DNA of 64,000 nt from Chamaecyparis obtusa (lineage: Eukaryota; Streptophyta; Pinopsida; Cupressales; Cupressaceae): the NCBI GenBank assembly GCA_027943335.1, contig BSBK01014835.1, forward strand, positions 41,001-105,000, in the 5' to 3' direction. Positions 34,088-45,975 of the stretch are shown here, piece by piece. Made by a program: the position numbers and the translations under genes. Numbering within the stretch: the first letter of the stretch is position 1; each line of letters begins with the position of its first letter. The notes below the pieces were generated by a model. That model was not told where the DNA came from. It was given only the letters and a program-made list of their open reading frames with translations, and did no database searches.

Positions 34088-36566
34088 TTCAGATATGCTT
34101 GCCCCTATCCTCTTCCTGAGAGATTCGACTGTGTTCGTCAGATCTGTGTTTTCAGAGGGTTTCCTATTAGATCTGGGGGGTCCTATTTTTTTGGTCATCT
34201 TGGCTTCAAACGAACCTCACAGTTACATTCGCAGTGTCCAAGAACCTCAAGATCCATATAAAATTTGTCCAATTTGGATAAAATTGAAATTTGTGAGAAA
34301 AAAAATTTACAATCGGCCTCGGCATAGATCCTGAGGCAATCATTATTTTTTGGAGCACTTCTGGCCCAAATAGACCTCACGGTTGCATCCGAAGCATCTG
34401 AGATACCCAAAATCCTTATAAAACTTATTGATTTTGGACAAGTTAGCTTTTGAGAGAGAAAAAATTTGTGTACCAGGCCATACGGCCTAGCACACATCCC
34501 GAGGTGCAGTATAAAATTTGGCAAAATAATAAAAAATAAAAAATTCCTCAGAGGCAACACCACCGTCCGCGGCCCCACAGTCACCGTCGGCATTACCGTC
34601 GACGGCCTGTGGTCATCGCCGGTGGTAACCGTCACGGTGACTGACGGTTATCCAAACCACTAGTAGTTTGCCAATTTTTTAAGCCATTTTTTTGGGTTTG
34701 ATGCATCTCTTATGCAGTTCAAACAATGCAGGGCTTTTTTGTGGATATCTCGGGCATCTAGGATCGGAATTGGGCGTACGATATATGGTTGGAAAGATGG
34801 TTCTGAGCCCGATCCATTTTTCCTAGTATGGTTTGGGGATTTTTCCATTTTGATGCATTTTGTGGCTGTCAAAGTCAGATGTTTTTTGTGATCTTGGCAT
34901 TTCAGACCTCCTGCATTCCAAGACCCGTTTCTCTTGCATCCGGGCTTCATTTTCAGCAAACGAGATATTGCCAGAAAGCTCTTTCTGAGATTTTATCAGA
35001 TCTGATGGTTTCACGTGTGATTTTTTCTTTTTTCTGATGTCACCCATCCTCAGATCCTTCTAGACACTTTCTTTGGGCCCTCCAGCACAGTTGTTGGTTT
35101 TTTGCTCATATCTTGAGCATACAGTGTCAAAATTTGGCAAATGAGATATCGTCGGAAAGCTGATTCTGAGCTCTTTCCATGTCTGCAGGTTAGATTTTCT
35201 ATTTTTTTTTTTTGGTGTTTTTCACTGTCAAAGCTAGATGTTTAGTTCTGCACTCTGGGAGCTCTATCTTGCGCATTCAGACTCCGTATTGGGAAAATGA
35301 TATATCGTTGGAAAGCTTGTTCAGAGAGCTTTCTAGTGTTGTGAGTCATTTTTCCAGATTCTGCTCTAGGTTCATTTTTTTATATTCTTGCATTTTTCCA
35401 ATTTGGTAGATATCTTGGATGTTACAGGTCCTAGGATCTCTTCCCTTTCAGGGATGGCTATTCTTAGGTTGTTCTTTTGTTTCAGCAACCTTCGCTCTTC
35501 TTTGATCAATGTATACTTCATTTTTTGTAGCATTCTTTTATGCACACGCACTGAGATAAAGTGTCATTCTATTGCATGTATGGGATCTTGCACATGTTCA
35601 TGCTCTATGTACTTGCACTTCATTATAAAGTGCCAGGGGGGGTTTGATGTTTGCCTTTGTTTTCCATCTCTTTTTTTCATGTGATATTTCCTCCAACAAC
35701 ATTAGCCTTAGGTATCTCTATATGTGTTTGTACTCTCTCTACACATTCGATGTTTCAAATTCTTCTTCATCATTCAGTTCATATTGGACGATCTTTTCAG
35801 TGTACCTATCATTACTCCCTTGTCAGCAGTATGGGGGGGTTTCTACTATTGGTTCTACTGCTTCCTTGGTTCGATAGTGTGAGCTATGTATTTAGTATTT
35901 GACTCTATGTACTAGGCAGTTGCAGTGGCTGGGTACCTATGCATTCCAGTGAGATGGATCATTTACCATATGGACACTATTTTCTTTCCTATTTTTGGAC
36001 GCACTCTTCCATCTTTGATTGATCAGCTCTTCAGACTTTTGGTGTTTTTATGCCATCTGTATTTTCAATTTCAGGTGTTTTCCTTTGTTTGCCTCATGAT
36101 TCGAGTAGTGTCATTTGAGGGCACTCATGCATATTATAGTATTTTGTATCTTCGGGTTCAGGTGTTTGCCTTTGTTTGCCTCCTGATTCGAGTAGTGTCA
36201 TTTGAGGGCACTCATGCAAATTACAGTCTTCTCTACCTGGTCATATTTCAGTGGAGGATCTTCAAATCATCAGTTACTTCTTGACGGACTTTGAAGCTCC
36301 TTGCTTTAGTGATGTTGTACATGTTCATCTTTGTTCTTTTTTTCTGGAACATTCCTAGTTTTGGAGGCTTCTTTAGTCCTTCAGACTAGTCTTTGTCTCC
36401 TTTTGGAGTAGAGTTTTTCCCATGTGGTTTTCTCTATTTCTCTGCTTTATAAAAACTCTCTTTTGTACTTGGGTACCTGATCAGGCCTTTTGTTGTCGGG
36501 ACCCATTTGCTTTCAGTTGTTCTTCCTAGGTTTTTAGCTTCTCCCAAAGTTCATCTTAAGGGGGGG
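34088..36566 (+). other. Interior of TE-5: non-coding, repeat-built
   Basis: No protein domain in any frame. 34200-34510 holds two diverged units of about 155 bp, each with CCTCACrGTTrCATyCG and later a run of A and CGGCCT. 34780-35330 holds four copies of a block like GAGATATCGTCGGAAAGCT followed by TTCTGAG, spaced 154-180 bp. 36072-36245 is an 87-bp tandem duplication. The polypurine tract AAGGGGGG is at 36559-36566. Short open frames here are not conserved and carry no motifs. Confidence 0.8.
36072..36245 (+). repeat. 87-bp tandem duplication in TE-5
   Basis: Two copies beginning CAGGTGTTTtCCTTTGTTTG (36072 and 36159), each containing GATTCGAGTAGTGTCATTTG. The second half of each copy is more diverged than the first. 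Confidence 0.85.
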
Positions 36567-36945
36567 TGTTAGAGTAATAAAGTGTTTACTGATTAATTGA
36601 ATCATATTGATTTAATTATTCAGTCACTTATTATCTCTTTATGCTTAAGCTAAACTTTAGGCATATAATAATTAATTATTTTATTAATTATTATTGTGCA
36701 ACCTAGGTTTTACCTTTTTAGGGTTTCTGATCTCCTTTTATAAGGATTGATCTCATAACACTTTGTAACATTTTTTGACATTTCATTATTGATTGCAACT
36801 TTTGTTTTTGCACATCAAAGATTTCTCCTCTCTCGTGGATCCATACGTTCAGGTCTCCATAGTTGTTTGCTTCTCTCTTTTTGTGACAGGTGTTTGCATG
36901 TAGGTGTTCTTGGGAGCTGTGGGTTGTTCTTCATCAACTCCAATA
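36567..36945 (+). repeat. 3' LTR of TE-5
   Basis: 379 bp, direct repeat of 33688-34075. It is followed immediately by the duplication TGGTA and then gypsy-3 gag sequence. Confidence 0.9.
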
Positions 36946-36950
36946 TGGTA

Positions 36951-37770
36951 TTTCATAAATTATCCATAATGACCTCATATTCACATTTGTAAGCATAGTG
37001 TGCAACCAACTTATCAGCGAGTTCTTGGAAAGATTTAATAGTGGGTAATCTTGAGAACCATTCCATAGAACTCCTTCCAATACTACAAGGGGGAAATTTT
37101 CATAAGATATGTCTCCTTAGTTGAAAATTCTAGTGTGGAATCATAAAACTCGCTCAAATTATCTTCAGGATCTCCCTTTCCCTTATACCCGTTAAATTTA
37201 AGAATCTTCTAATTGTTGGGGAAAGGTGGAATAGGTATGCTTATATCAAATAGATAAGGACATATGTTTGCAATAGATAATCTTGGGGAAGTGGTATTAA
37301 TATTTTTGAGTTGATCCATTTCTTCCCTAAGATCTTTGTACACGGGATAATCAATTTAAGTTGTTTTGATGTAGCAAAACTATTGTAATTAGGTTGCAAA
37401 TAGTACATGGTTGATCTAGTCTTTCTATTTATCTTCATGATTAGTCTTTTTTTTTTTCTAGAATTGACTTTACCATTAGCTATAACTAGAGACACGTCAA
37501 ACTCCACAGGTAATATATTTTCTTCATTATCTATAGTCTTAAGATAGCAATCAAGATCACATTTCATCCCTTTGACAAATAGTTTAAGAAACTTGTCATC
37601 AGTGAGGGCTTTGTTTATATTAGCTTGAGATACTTATTTATTGTCATTAGTGTCATTGTGATCAGGCTTTGAGATGGCTAGACTAATGTTGTCATCATGA
37701 TCAAGGTTTTCATAGTGTTTCTTCATTTCTCTTCTTTTTTGGGCTCTAGTTTTTTATGGGTGTACGATAA
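36951..37770 (-). pseudogene. Gypsy-3 gag pseudogene
   Basis: Minus frames read MKKHYENLDHDDNISLAI and then ALTDDKFLKLFVKGMKCDLD, with a later segment ILKFNGYKGKGDPEDNLSEF and FYDSTLEFSTKETYLMK. The last parts match the conserved gag order KYDGxxDPxxHLxxF and later helices of Tat-like gag. Stops and shifts are frequent. It continues across the TE-5 insertion to 33682. Upstream DNA to 38390 is A-rich on the plus strand, rich in GATGATA words, without a recognised LTR. Confidence 0.65.
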
Positions 37771-37790
37771 TTCTAACATTTAACCTCAGG

Positions 37791-38390
37791 AGAAGGATGG
37801 AAAGGTATGACTCAAATGATAAGATGGTGAATATATTCAATATAAATGATTGATTAATTTGTTGAGATTTTGATAAGACAAGCTAATAAGGTCATTCTAG
37901 ATCTAAAAATGATAAGATAGGCAAAGATAACTTGTAAGATGATGGATAGACACAAATGATGATCAAAGAGAGAGAACACTAATTAGAAAGGAGATGATGT
38001 ACTCCAAGATGATATTTTCTATTGAAAGATGATAAGATTTTCCTACACTCAAAGATGGTGGATCTTAAGTGATAGGGATCTAATAATGATAGCCAAAATA
38101 TATGGTCTAGGCCAAGGGTAACCTAGGATACAACATGTCCAAAATATATGTGATAGATATGATTGATTGACTGGATAAAAAATATGATGCAAACTAACTG
38201 GTGAAATAATTCAGTAGAAGGTCAGGACAAGACTGATGAAGCTAATTAACTAATCCCTATTGATTATTGACTTCTAAATGCATGGAGCACTTTCATTCAT
38301 GATGGTATATGTCGTTAGAGGGATTGTTTCCTTGTTCATATTTTTGAGTACTTGTTGACCCTTATGCAATGTATACATCTAGTGGGAGAA
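37791..38390. other. Unassigned AT-rich stretch between gypsy-3 and a copia LTR
   Basis: No coding domain on either strand. Repeated GATGAT and GATAAGAT words are present. The end (38381-38390, AGTGGGAGAA) is a polypurine tract that belongs to the LTR starting at 38391. It may include the lost gypsy-3 leader. Confidence 0.45.
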
Positions 38391-39050
38391 TGTTGGGAAA
38401 TTAGGTATTGTACACCTTGTATAGTAATGTTTGTAATTAGAATATTTTATTTATTATGTATGTTCCACCTTGGAGCACCTATATGGATGTGCAACATTTA
38501 GAGATTCATTTTGGAATATTCTCAAGGCCATTTGATTTTGTATTGTAACATTGTAATATAATATTGATGTAATTATTTAATATTGGGGAAAGTAAATTAA
38601 ACAAAGTACTGAATATTAAATATGGGGTCAAGGGGTTAGGTAGCACATGGTTTATGTAATACCACTTGGTGGTTCTTTGGGAGCTTGTTTCTATAAAAGC
38701 AATCAAAAGGGTAGTTGTTAAGGTCAGCCAGGTTAGCGTTTATGAAGGTTGGAAGCATGACATGAGATGTGTGGTTACATGCTTGTTTACATGAAGTGAT
38801 TGTTGATGGCTGAGGTTTTGAAGGCTTTTACGGATGCTTTGTAACGTTGCATTGTTGATAATACATGGATTATGGATGCTTTTAGAGCCTAGGAGTTTCC
38901 CTCATGAGGGTTTTTCCAAGGTATATCTTGTGTCACCTTTGATGGGTATGTTGTTTATTCTTTTCATGTGGCTTCATAGTTTTTATTCAATTGATTTATC
39001 ATGTAGGTTATGTGGAAATTATTACATGTTTGGTTGTAAGTTTCCTTACA
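38391..39050 (+). repeat. 3' LTR of a truncated copia-like element (copia-5)
   Basis: 660 bp starting TGTTGGGAAA and ending TTTCCTTACA, which form an imperfect inverted repeat. A polypurine tract directly precedes it, and a TATA box TATAAAAG lies at about 38691-38698. The flanking five bases do not match (GAGAA, ACGTC), so it is not a clean solo LTR but the end of an element whose body is lost. Its right edge truncates gypsy-4 at the end of RNase H. Confidence 0.55.
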
Positions 39051-40719
39051 ACGTCAACTAATGTATTTTCCTTTCATTCATTATAGGTGATTTCAAAGTC
39101 ATAATAATTTTAGCGACCTATTTTTGTTTCTCTTCAAAGGATAACATTTCTTTAAAAAAATATTTTAGCATATCATGACATGTCTTAACTTTGAAGTGTC
39201 TACCCATCAGATATGGCCTCCACTATTTCATTGCATAAATCATATCTATCATTTCCTTCCCACAAATGGGTTTGAGTTGTCTCTTACCCTTCAACTGACA
39301 ACTTTGAAAAGTAATGATTATACCTTTCTACATGAGAACTAATCCTAAACCATTTCTTGAAGCATCACACTTAGAGCGGCTAGAATTAGAGGGTTACATA
39401 TAGAGTCTATAAATCTCTTAGATGTTGTATATGTTAACTCATTCCACTAAACCTAACCTTTCTTCAATAGAATTCTGAAGGGTGTTGATATGTATTCGTA
39501 TTTCTTCATAAATATTTTATAATATTCAATGAGTCTTAAAAACCCCTCAAGCTATTAATAGTTTGAGTAATGAGCCACCCCATCATATTTGTGATTTTGT
39601 TAGTATTAACATTTACTCTTTCATTGAACACTATGTAGCCCAAGTAATCTACCTCTTTGAGACCAAAAGCACAATGAGTTTAGTACAAATTTGATGTTGT
39701 TTTAGAATTTGTAAGGCCTGATCTACATGGTGTAAATGGTATTCACATGTCTTTAATTATAAATCAATATATCATCAAACAACACTGCTAGGAACTTCCT
39801 CAAAATGGCTTAATGATAGAATTTATCAAACTTTAAAATATAGATGGAGTGTTATTAAGACCAAATAGCATCACTAGAAAATCATAATGACCCTCATGAG
39901 TCTTAAATGTTGACTTGGGAATATCATGTTAATTTAAATTTGGTGATTACCTTACCTAAGATCAAGTTTTGCAAAAAACATAGCTCCATTCATTTTATAT
40001 AGTAAATCATCAATGACAAGAACAAGAAACTTATGTTTGATTGTGTACTTGTTGAGTTCTCTATAGTGTACACACATGTGCCAAGTTTTACCCTTCTTGC
40101 ATGCTATCACCACAAGAGAGAAGTAAGCACTCTACAAATTCTTGATAATACCTACATCTAGCTTATCTTGAACCATCTTCTCTATCTCACTTCTTTGTAT
40201 ATTGGAACACCTACTTAGCTTAATGTTGGGTCCCTAATATTAACTGAATGGCAAGATCTTGGCCATTTTTAGAAGGCATACCTTTATGAGAATCTACCAA
40301 AACCATTAAATGCCTTTCTATAATTACTTGTAGATTTGATTGGATATGAGCATTTGAGTGATAGCCTACCAATGAAAGAAATCAAATCATGAACCCATCA
40401 ACCCCTTTATTAAGTATCTTTTGTATTTGATGAAAGCTCACCATTTATGGGGACTTTGCATGCAACCTTTTTAGCTCAACTATCCTACTATCTAAGTGCA
40501 ATGCCATGTACATCTACTAGAATTTCATCTTCATTTCCCCTAATGTAGCAGACCATTGTACTCCTGAAATTATGTATTGCCTCATGGGAATAGAAAACAT
40601 GTTGCAATCAATTCAAAAACTCTATCATGGTTAATTTAATGCTATGGTATTTTTTCAAATAACAGATAGTACCCCAATCTACAATTTGGACTTGAAATTG
40701 TGGAGCAAGATATTAAGAT
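39051..40719 (-). pseudogene. Chromovirus-like gypsy RT/RNase H pseudogene (gypsy-4, 3' piece)
   Basis: Minus-strand translation shows the end of protease (GVQWSATLGEM), the linker HKGMPSKNGQDLAIQL, then RT: EIEKMVQDKLDVGIIKN, WHMCVHYRELNKYTIKHKF, FFAKLDLR and the catalytic box FDDILIYN. RNase H follows (KCDASRNGLGLVLM, then GRHFKVKT) and the run-out DFEITYNE. This order and wording is that of chromovirus-type Ty3/gypsy pol. Stops and shifts are numerous. Integrase is missing because the copia-5 LTR adjoins at 39050. The 5' side continues beyond copia-2 at 50396. Confidence 0.85.
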
Positions 40720-41368
<649 letters not shown>

Positions 41369-41377
41369 CTCCCTCTT
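41369..41377 (-). other. Polypurine tract of copia-2
   Basis: On minus AAGAGGGAG, identical to that of copia-1, directly before the 3' LTR. Confidence 0.75.
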
Positions 41378-41857
41378 AGTGTGAGAGGATTGATAATCAC
41401 AATATGTGAGTGCCAATCATTTTGTATCAACGTGCTGACATAACAAGTTTAATGTGCTCAGCTATATAGAAGAAATTCCATCACAACCCCCAACTAAATT
41501 CGGAACTGGATTTTAGTGATAGATGTTAAAATATTCAACGCAATCTGAATCAAAAACTAACACTAGTTGTCATAATCCCCGACTAAATTCAGAACTAGAT
41601 TAGTGACGGTTTCAAGATATTCAGTGCAATCCGAATCAAAACTTGAAACACTTGTTATCATAACCCCCGACTAATTTGAAACTAGATTATTGATAACTTA
41701 ATTAAGTCAAACTATTGAAAGGTTGTCACCTTACAATAGTGACTTTACACAAAAGAAAGATCGTCATCTTTCAAAATACACAATATTGCAATATTTAAAT
41801 TTTATTCATGAATATATTCAATTTACATATTTAAGAGATAGGATCTCAAAAATTTAA

Positions 41858-43026
41858 TCACAACTTAATCATACCAAGTTTTTGTCTGAAGTAATTGATT
41901 TTCAACTTCGCAAGAGGCTTGGTACAAGTTTGATAATATCTCTGTCTACCATGTCTCTTATGTAGTGGTAAGGAATTTCTATGTGTTTGGAGCGATTGTG
42001 AAAACTGGATTTGCAGAAAGCTTAATGCAACTTTGATTGTCACAATAAATTATTATAGGTTTCAGAGGCTTGCCAAACAATCCAAATAGTAACTTCCTTA
42101 ACCACATTGCTTCTCGAGCACCCATAGAGGCTACCATGTATTATGCTTTGGTAGAACTTTGAGCAACAGCTGACTGTTTTCTATTGAACCATGAAATCAT
42201 TGCTGATCCAAGGCTAAAACAACATCCTGTAGCGATTTTACGATCAATTGAATTTCCAACCCAATCGGAGTCAATGAAACCTTGAAGTTGTATCTCAACA
42301 TTCTCATATTTTAAGCCCAACTCAATTGTTCCACATAAGTATCTCAAAATATGTTTAGCAGTTGTCAAATGGATCTTCTTAGGTTCACACATGAAATGAC
42401 TTAACACATTTGTAGCATAGCAGATATCAGGGCGAGTGTTTACCAAGAACATAAGTGATCCAATTAGTTGACTGTAATATGAAGGATCTGTTAGTTCTAA
42501 ACTTGTAGCTTCTTCTTTGAGTTTATGAAGGTTTGTTTCCATCGGAGTGGTGAGAGGTTTACACTCCTTCATGCCAAATCGGGTTAAGATGTCCATAGTG
42601 TACTTCCTTTGATTTAGAAATATATGATTCTCTTTTTGTACTACTTCTAATCCTAAGAAGTAATGTAACAACCCTAGATCCTTCATGTCAAATTCATTTG
42701 TGAGTTCTTATTTGCATTTAACAATAAGATGATCTTCTCCTGTTATTAATAAGTCATCAACATAAAGAACTATAATTACCATTTCACCTTTGAATATTTT
42801 GAAGTATATGTTAGGATTAGCTTCATTCTTGGAGTATCCTAACTTGGAGAGATAATTGTCTATGCGTTCATACCAAGCCCTAGGGGCTTGCTTGAGACCA
42901 TACAATGCTTTCTTCAATCTGTAAACATAATTATTGTCATGGGTGATGAAACCTTTTGGTTGTTCTATGTATACTTCTTCTGCAATAACACCATTTAGAA
43001 ATGTTGTCTTTACATCCATTTGATGT
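41858..43026 (-). pseudogene. Copia-2 RT C-terminal part and RNase H
   Basis: Continuation of copia-2 pol to the left of the nested element. RT segments [33 protein letters not shown] and the intact catalytic box [11 protein letters not shown] (about 42790-42720) are followed by a TAA in CK-stop-ELTNEFD. Then come HYFLGLEVVQ, SLMFLVNTRPDICYATNV, IDSDWVGNSIDRK and SSTKA. Near the end, a deletion of roughly 40 bp relative to copia-1 removes part of the RNase H C-terminus before KPLAKLKINYFRQKLG. Stops and frameshifts make it defective. Confidence 0.92.
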
Positions 43027-43031
43027 ATCTT

Positions 43032-43989
43032 TGATGCAGTCAAGGATGGTGGATCCAATTAAGGACAAGCCAAACCTTGCAGCCAACAAAACAACATAGC
43101 CGATTACTCAACAACACAACAACAAAGTAATTGTTTAACTTTGATTTTTATTAGTATGCTCGGCTGTAAGGCCTTCCAGGTTAGGGCCAATTACAATCAG
43201 AAACAATTATGCAAGATCCAAACAGATCCAATACAATCTCAGCTAGTTCAACTTTGAAGACAATTAGAAGCTAATGGAAACCCTAAGGCAGATCTAAACT
43301 TGAGCTCACAAGCCTCCAAGCAATCTCCTTGTCTCCAAGTGTGCAAACCACTAGCTCTGCAATTACAAATTATCAGATAACAATCTAATCTACAAGATCA
43401 TGCAAGATCTTTTCCACAACTTTGTCGACTCCAACTTCCAGAACCTCAGATCTGATTCACTAAGTATTCAAGTCGTGAACTTCTATGATCTCCTTCTTGA
43501 TGCCCCTAAACATCTACCAAAACATCCTTAAATACTAATCATCAGCCACAAGTCGGCTAGATGAAACCATTAACTCCCCCAAACAAATATTAAATTCAAT
43601 ACAAGTCGGCATCAAAATAGCCTTGTAAACATTCAATCCAACATGTCGGCCTGTAACAACAGCTACCAACAATAAATGCATCAAGTCGGCCCAACAAATC
43701 ACACAGAACTCCAATCGATAAACCAAAACTACCGAGCGATAGTGAAATAATCGAGCACGCCAAGCATCGCCGAGCACCAGTGTCGACCGAGCACTGCAGG
43801 CATTGTCGAGTAACACTTTCACTGAGTGCCAGAGATTACCAAGTTCCTTCAACGACCAAGCTTCCTTCAATGACTGAGGTCGTCGATCAAGGCTGCAGCC
43901 GAGTAACATCGGCCAAAATACAAACACCCTATGCAGTTTCACCAAGGACAAAGAATGCCCCTGCCTCAACCTTGGATGCCCCTGCATCA
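43032..43989 (-). repeat. 3' LTR of the gag-protease element
   Basis: 958 bp, partner of 45976-46934 with roughly 5-7% difference over the compared start. It contains many CCGAGC/GTCGGC words on plus, which give it a higher GC content than its surroundings. Confidence 0.93.
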
Positions 43990-44013
43990 GACACCCTAGG
44001 TTACAAAAGATGT

Positions 44014-45723
44014 TCATATGTGAGAAGAACATCTTCCGGTATTTAGTACATAAACCCCGAACTGGTTCTTCACATACAAGTCCTCCACCTTTTCAGCTTG
44101 CATATTCTTCCACTTAAGTTGTATCTGTCTTTTCAAGTCTTTTCTTGACAACACTCGGGTCGGTTCTCCATACTGATCATTCATTTTCTCTAGATCCACA
44201 ATATCAACTCAGCTACCAATACTCAAGCTTCTCCTACCGAGCATTGTATCCAGCAAAGGCATTAGGGAAAACTTCATGTCATCCTTCTCAATAGTAAACA
44301 CATTTCTTACACAGTCATACATAGCTCTGCAATCATATTTCCAAGGTCTACCGAGCAATATATCACAACTATTCATCTTCACAATGTCACATAACACAAG
44401 ATCCTTACACTAGCCAATCTGAACATCAATAAAGCATTGTTCTCTTACTTCTAGAGCATGAACATCTTGTAATTAGCCAATCTTATAAGGACAAGGATGC
44501 TTCATTCTATTCAACCCAACTTTCTGAACCATGTCCTTAGCAACAAGGTTATCAGTACTACCACTATCAACAATAACATCACAGAGTTTACCTCCAGACT
44601 TGCATCGGGTCCTACACAAGTTACTCTTCTGACAAGGTTCCTCCTTTGTACCGAGCAATGTTTGCCGAAGCAACAAGTTCTCAGATTCAGGTTCATTCTC
44701 ATTCACCACAGCAGTTTGTCGGTCACCAAGCTTCTTCTATGTACACTCAAAAGAATGGTGTCCTTCCTCTCCACAGTTATAGCAAGTACCCTTAAAGATA
44801 ACTCTACCTATCTTCTTCTTCAGTTCCACAGGTTTCTATTCATCTTTTGCATCAGTTGGTTTATCCTTCGCCGAGTGATCAATCTTTTCTTTCCCTCGAG
44901 GATTACTATGTTGTTTCCTCTTCAACTTATCTTCTGCCTTCAGAGCATACTAATAAGCATCTTCAACAGAATCAATCTTCAGCATACCAAGCTCACCCTA
45001 AATATTGAATCTCAGACCATTCACATACCGAGCTACCTTTTCCTTAACAAACTCTCAGTGTCTAGACCGAATAGTAAGTTTTAACTCCTTTGTATAATCT
45101 TCCACAGACATATCCTTCTATTTCAGATTCTGCAACTTCTTTAAAAATTCAAGCTCATAATCAGAAGGTATGAACTTAGCTTTCAAATTAGTCACCATCA
45201 ACCTCCACCAATTGATCTTCGTTTCACCTTCATCTTCTCTATCTCTTTGTAGTTCCTTCCACCAAAGAGCAGCATGTCGTTTCAACTTTGTATGTGCTAA
45301 TCTCACCCGAAGAGGATCTTCAATTTCTTCCAGCTCAAAGAAATCTTCAAGTTCACCAATCCAATCAATCAAGTTCTCAGGCTTCAAAGTACTAGAGAAA
45401 GTAGAAACTTCCATTCGATAACCATTACTAAACCAAGCTCTAGATCTATGCAACCGAGTAGTTCTATCTTCACCAGACCTATCCCTCCAGTCATCACCAC
45501 TAGATCCAGCAGGTTCAAATTCTTCAGCAACTTCCTCATAGCCATCCTTAGTACCTACATTCCGAGGTATACCAGTAACAGCTCTCATGATCTCGGCGAC
45601 CATGTCATTCTTCATCAATTCCATCTCATATCTGAAATCTGATTTCACCTTCTCTGTGATCCAGGATTCAACAATATCACAAAGATCAGAAATAAATCTA
45701 GGGTCCAATCTTCTCGGAGGCAT
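44014..45723 (-). pseudogene. Gypsy gag and aspartic protease of the TR-GAG-like element
   Basis: From the ATG at 45723: MPPRRLDPRFISDLCDIVE, an acidic linker, then the retrotransposon gag domain with ENLIDWIGELEDFFELEEI, RLAHTKLKRHAALWW and LKAKFIPSDYELEFLKKLQN (201 codons to a TAG). In frame after stops: VARYVNGLRFNI, a Lys-rich stretch and the zinc knuckle CYNCGEEGHHSFEC (about 44790-44740). The protease has VIVDSGSTDNLV (catalytic Asp-Ser-Gly kept, about 44575-44545) and CDILLGRPW. The last segment ends FGVYVLNT without any RT. Most stops are TAG or TAA at single sites, so decay is moderate. Confidence 0.88.
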
Positions 45724-45961
45724 CCTTAAAGATATGAAAAAACCCTCTGCAACAAACCCTCACCAACCACCTTGTGACAATCTCCAAGTTGTGTACAAGT
45801 CAGATATCAACCTACCACCTTGAACAAACAACTAGGGCACAATTTCACAAGTTTAGTGCCACTAATTTGCAATCAAGATCATACAATCTCTTCACCAACA
45901 AGATCAACTTTGCAAGATCATCCTTTCTAGGTCAACCTTTGCTCCACAAGATCAACTCTCA

Positions 45962-45973
45962 GCTCTAATACCA
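45962..45973 (-). other. Primer binding site of the TR-GAG-like element
   Basis: On minus TGGTATTAGAGC, one transition from the initiator-Met complement, two bases after the 5' LTR. Confidence 0.8.
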
Positions 45974-45975
45974 CC

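Larger units (their letters stand above)
33688..36945 (+). mobile_element. Non-coding copia-like LTR element (TE-5)
   Basis: A 3258-bp element flanked by TGGTA (33683-33687 and 36946-36950). LTRs of 388 and 379 bp start TGTTAGAGTAATAAAG and end CTCCAATA, so the termini are TG...TA rather than TG...CA. The initiator-Met primer site adjoins the 5' LTR and a G-run polypurine tract precedes the 3' LTR, giving plus orientation. The 2491-bp interior contains no gag or pol. It is GT-rich and built partly from diverged repeats. Removal restores the gypsy-3 gag frame with one TGGTA, confirming the limits. It must be mobilised by another element's proteins. Confidence 0.9.
22480..37790 (-). mobile_element. 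Decayed Tat-like Ty3/gypsy element (gypsy-3), in three pieces
   Basis: Minus-strand remnants of one element: gag at 36951-37770 and 33400-33682, protease/G-patch/RT/RNase H/integrase at 28314-33400, and the end of integrase at 22500-22564. It is interrupted by copia-1 (22570-28308) and TE-5 (33688-36945). Removing each insert and one 5-bp duplication restores continuous homology: gag reads LWIIYEI then PNKSKG across the TE-5 site, and the polyprotein end reads EGEPLDFPINNLHLL across the copia-1 site. RT and RNase H resemble the Tat lineage. No LTR or primer site of its own was found, so both ends are lost or unrecognised. Confidence 0.75.

Noticed and set aside
33914..36284. Several open frames of 60-119 codons in TE-5, some with hydrophobic segments
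   Set aside because: They overlap in different frames, carry no motif, and the hydrophobic look comes from T-rich sequence. The element is non-coding.
38391..39050. Calling the copia-5 LTR a clean solo LTR
   Set aside because: The flanking five bases do not match, and a polypurine tract precedes it, so it is the 3' end of a truncated element.
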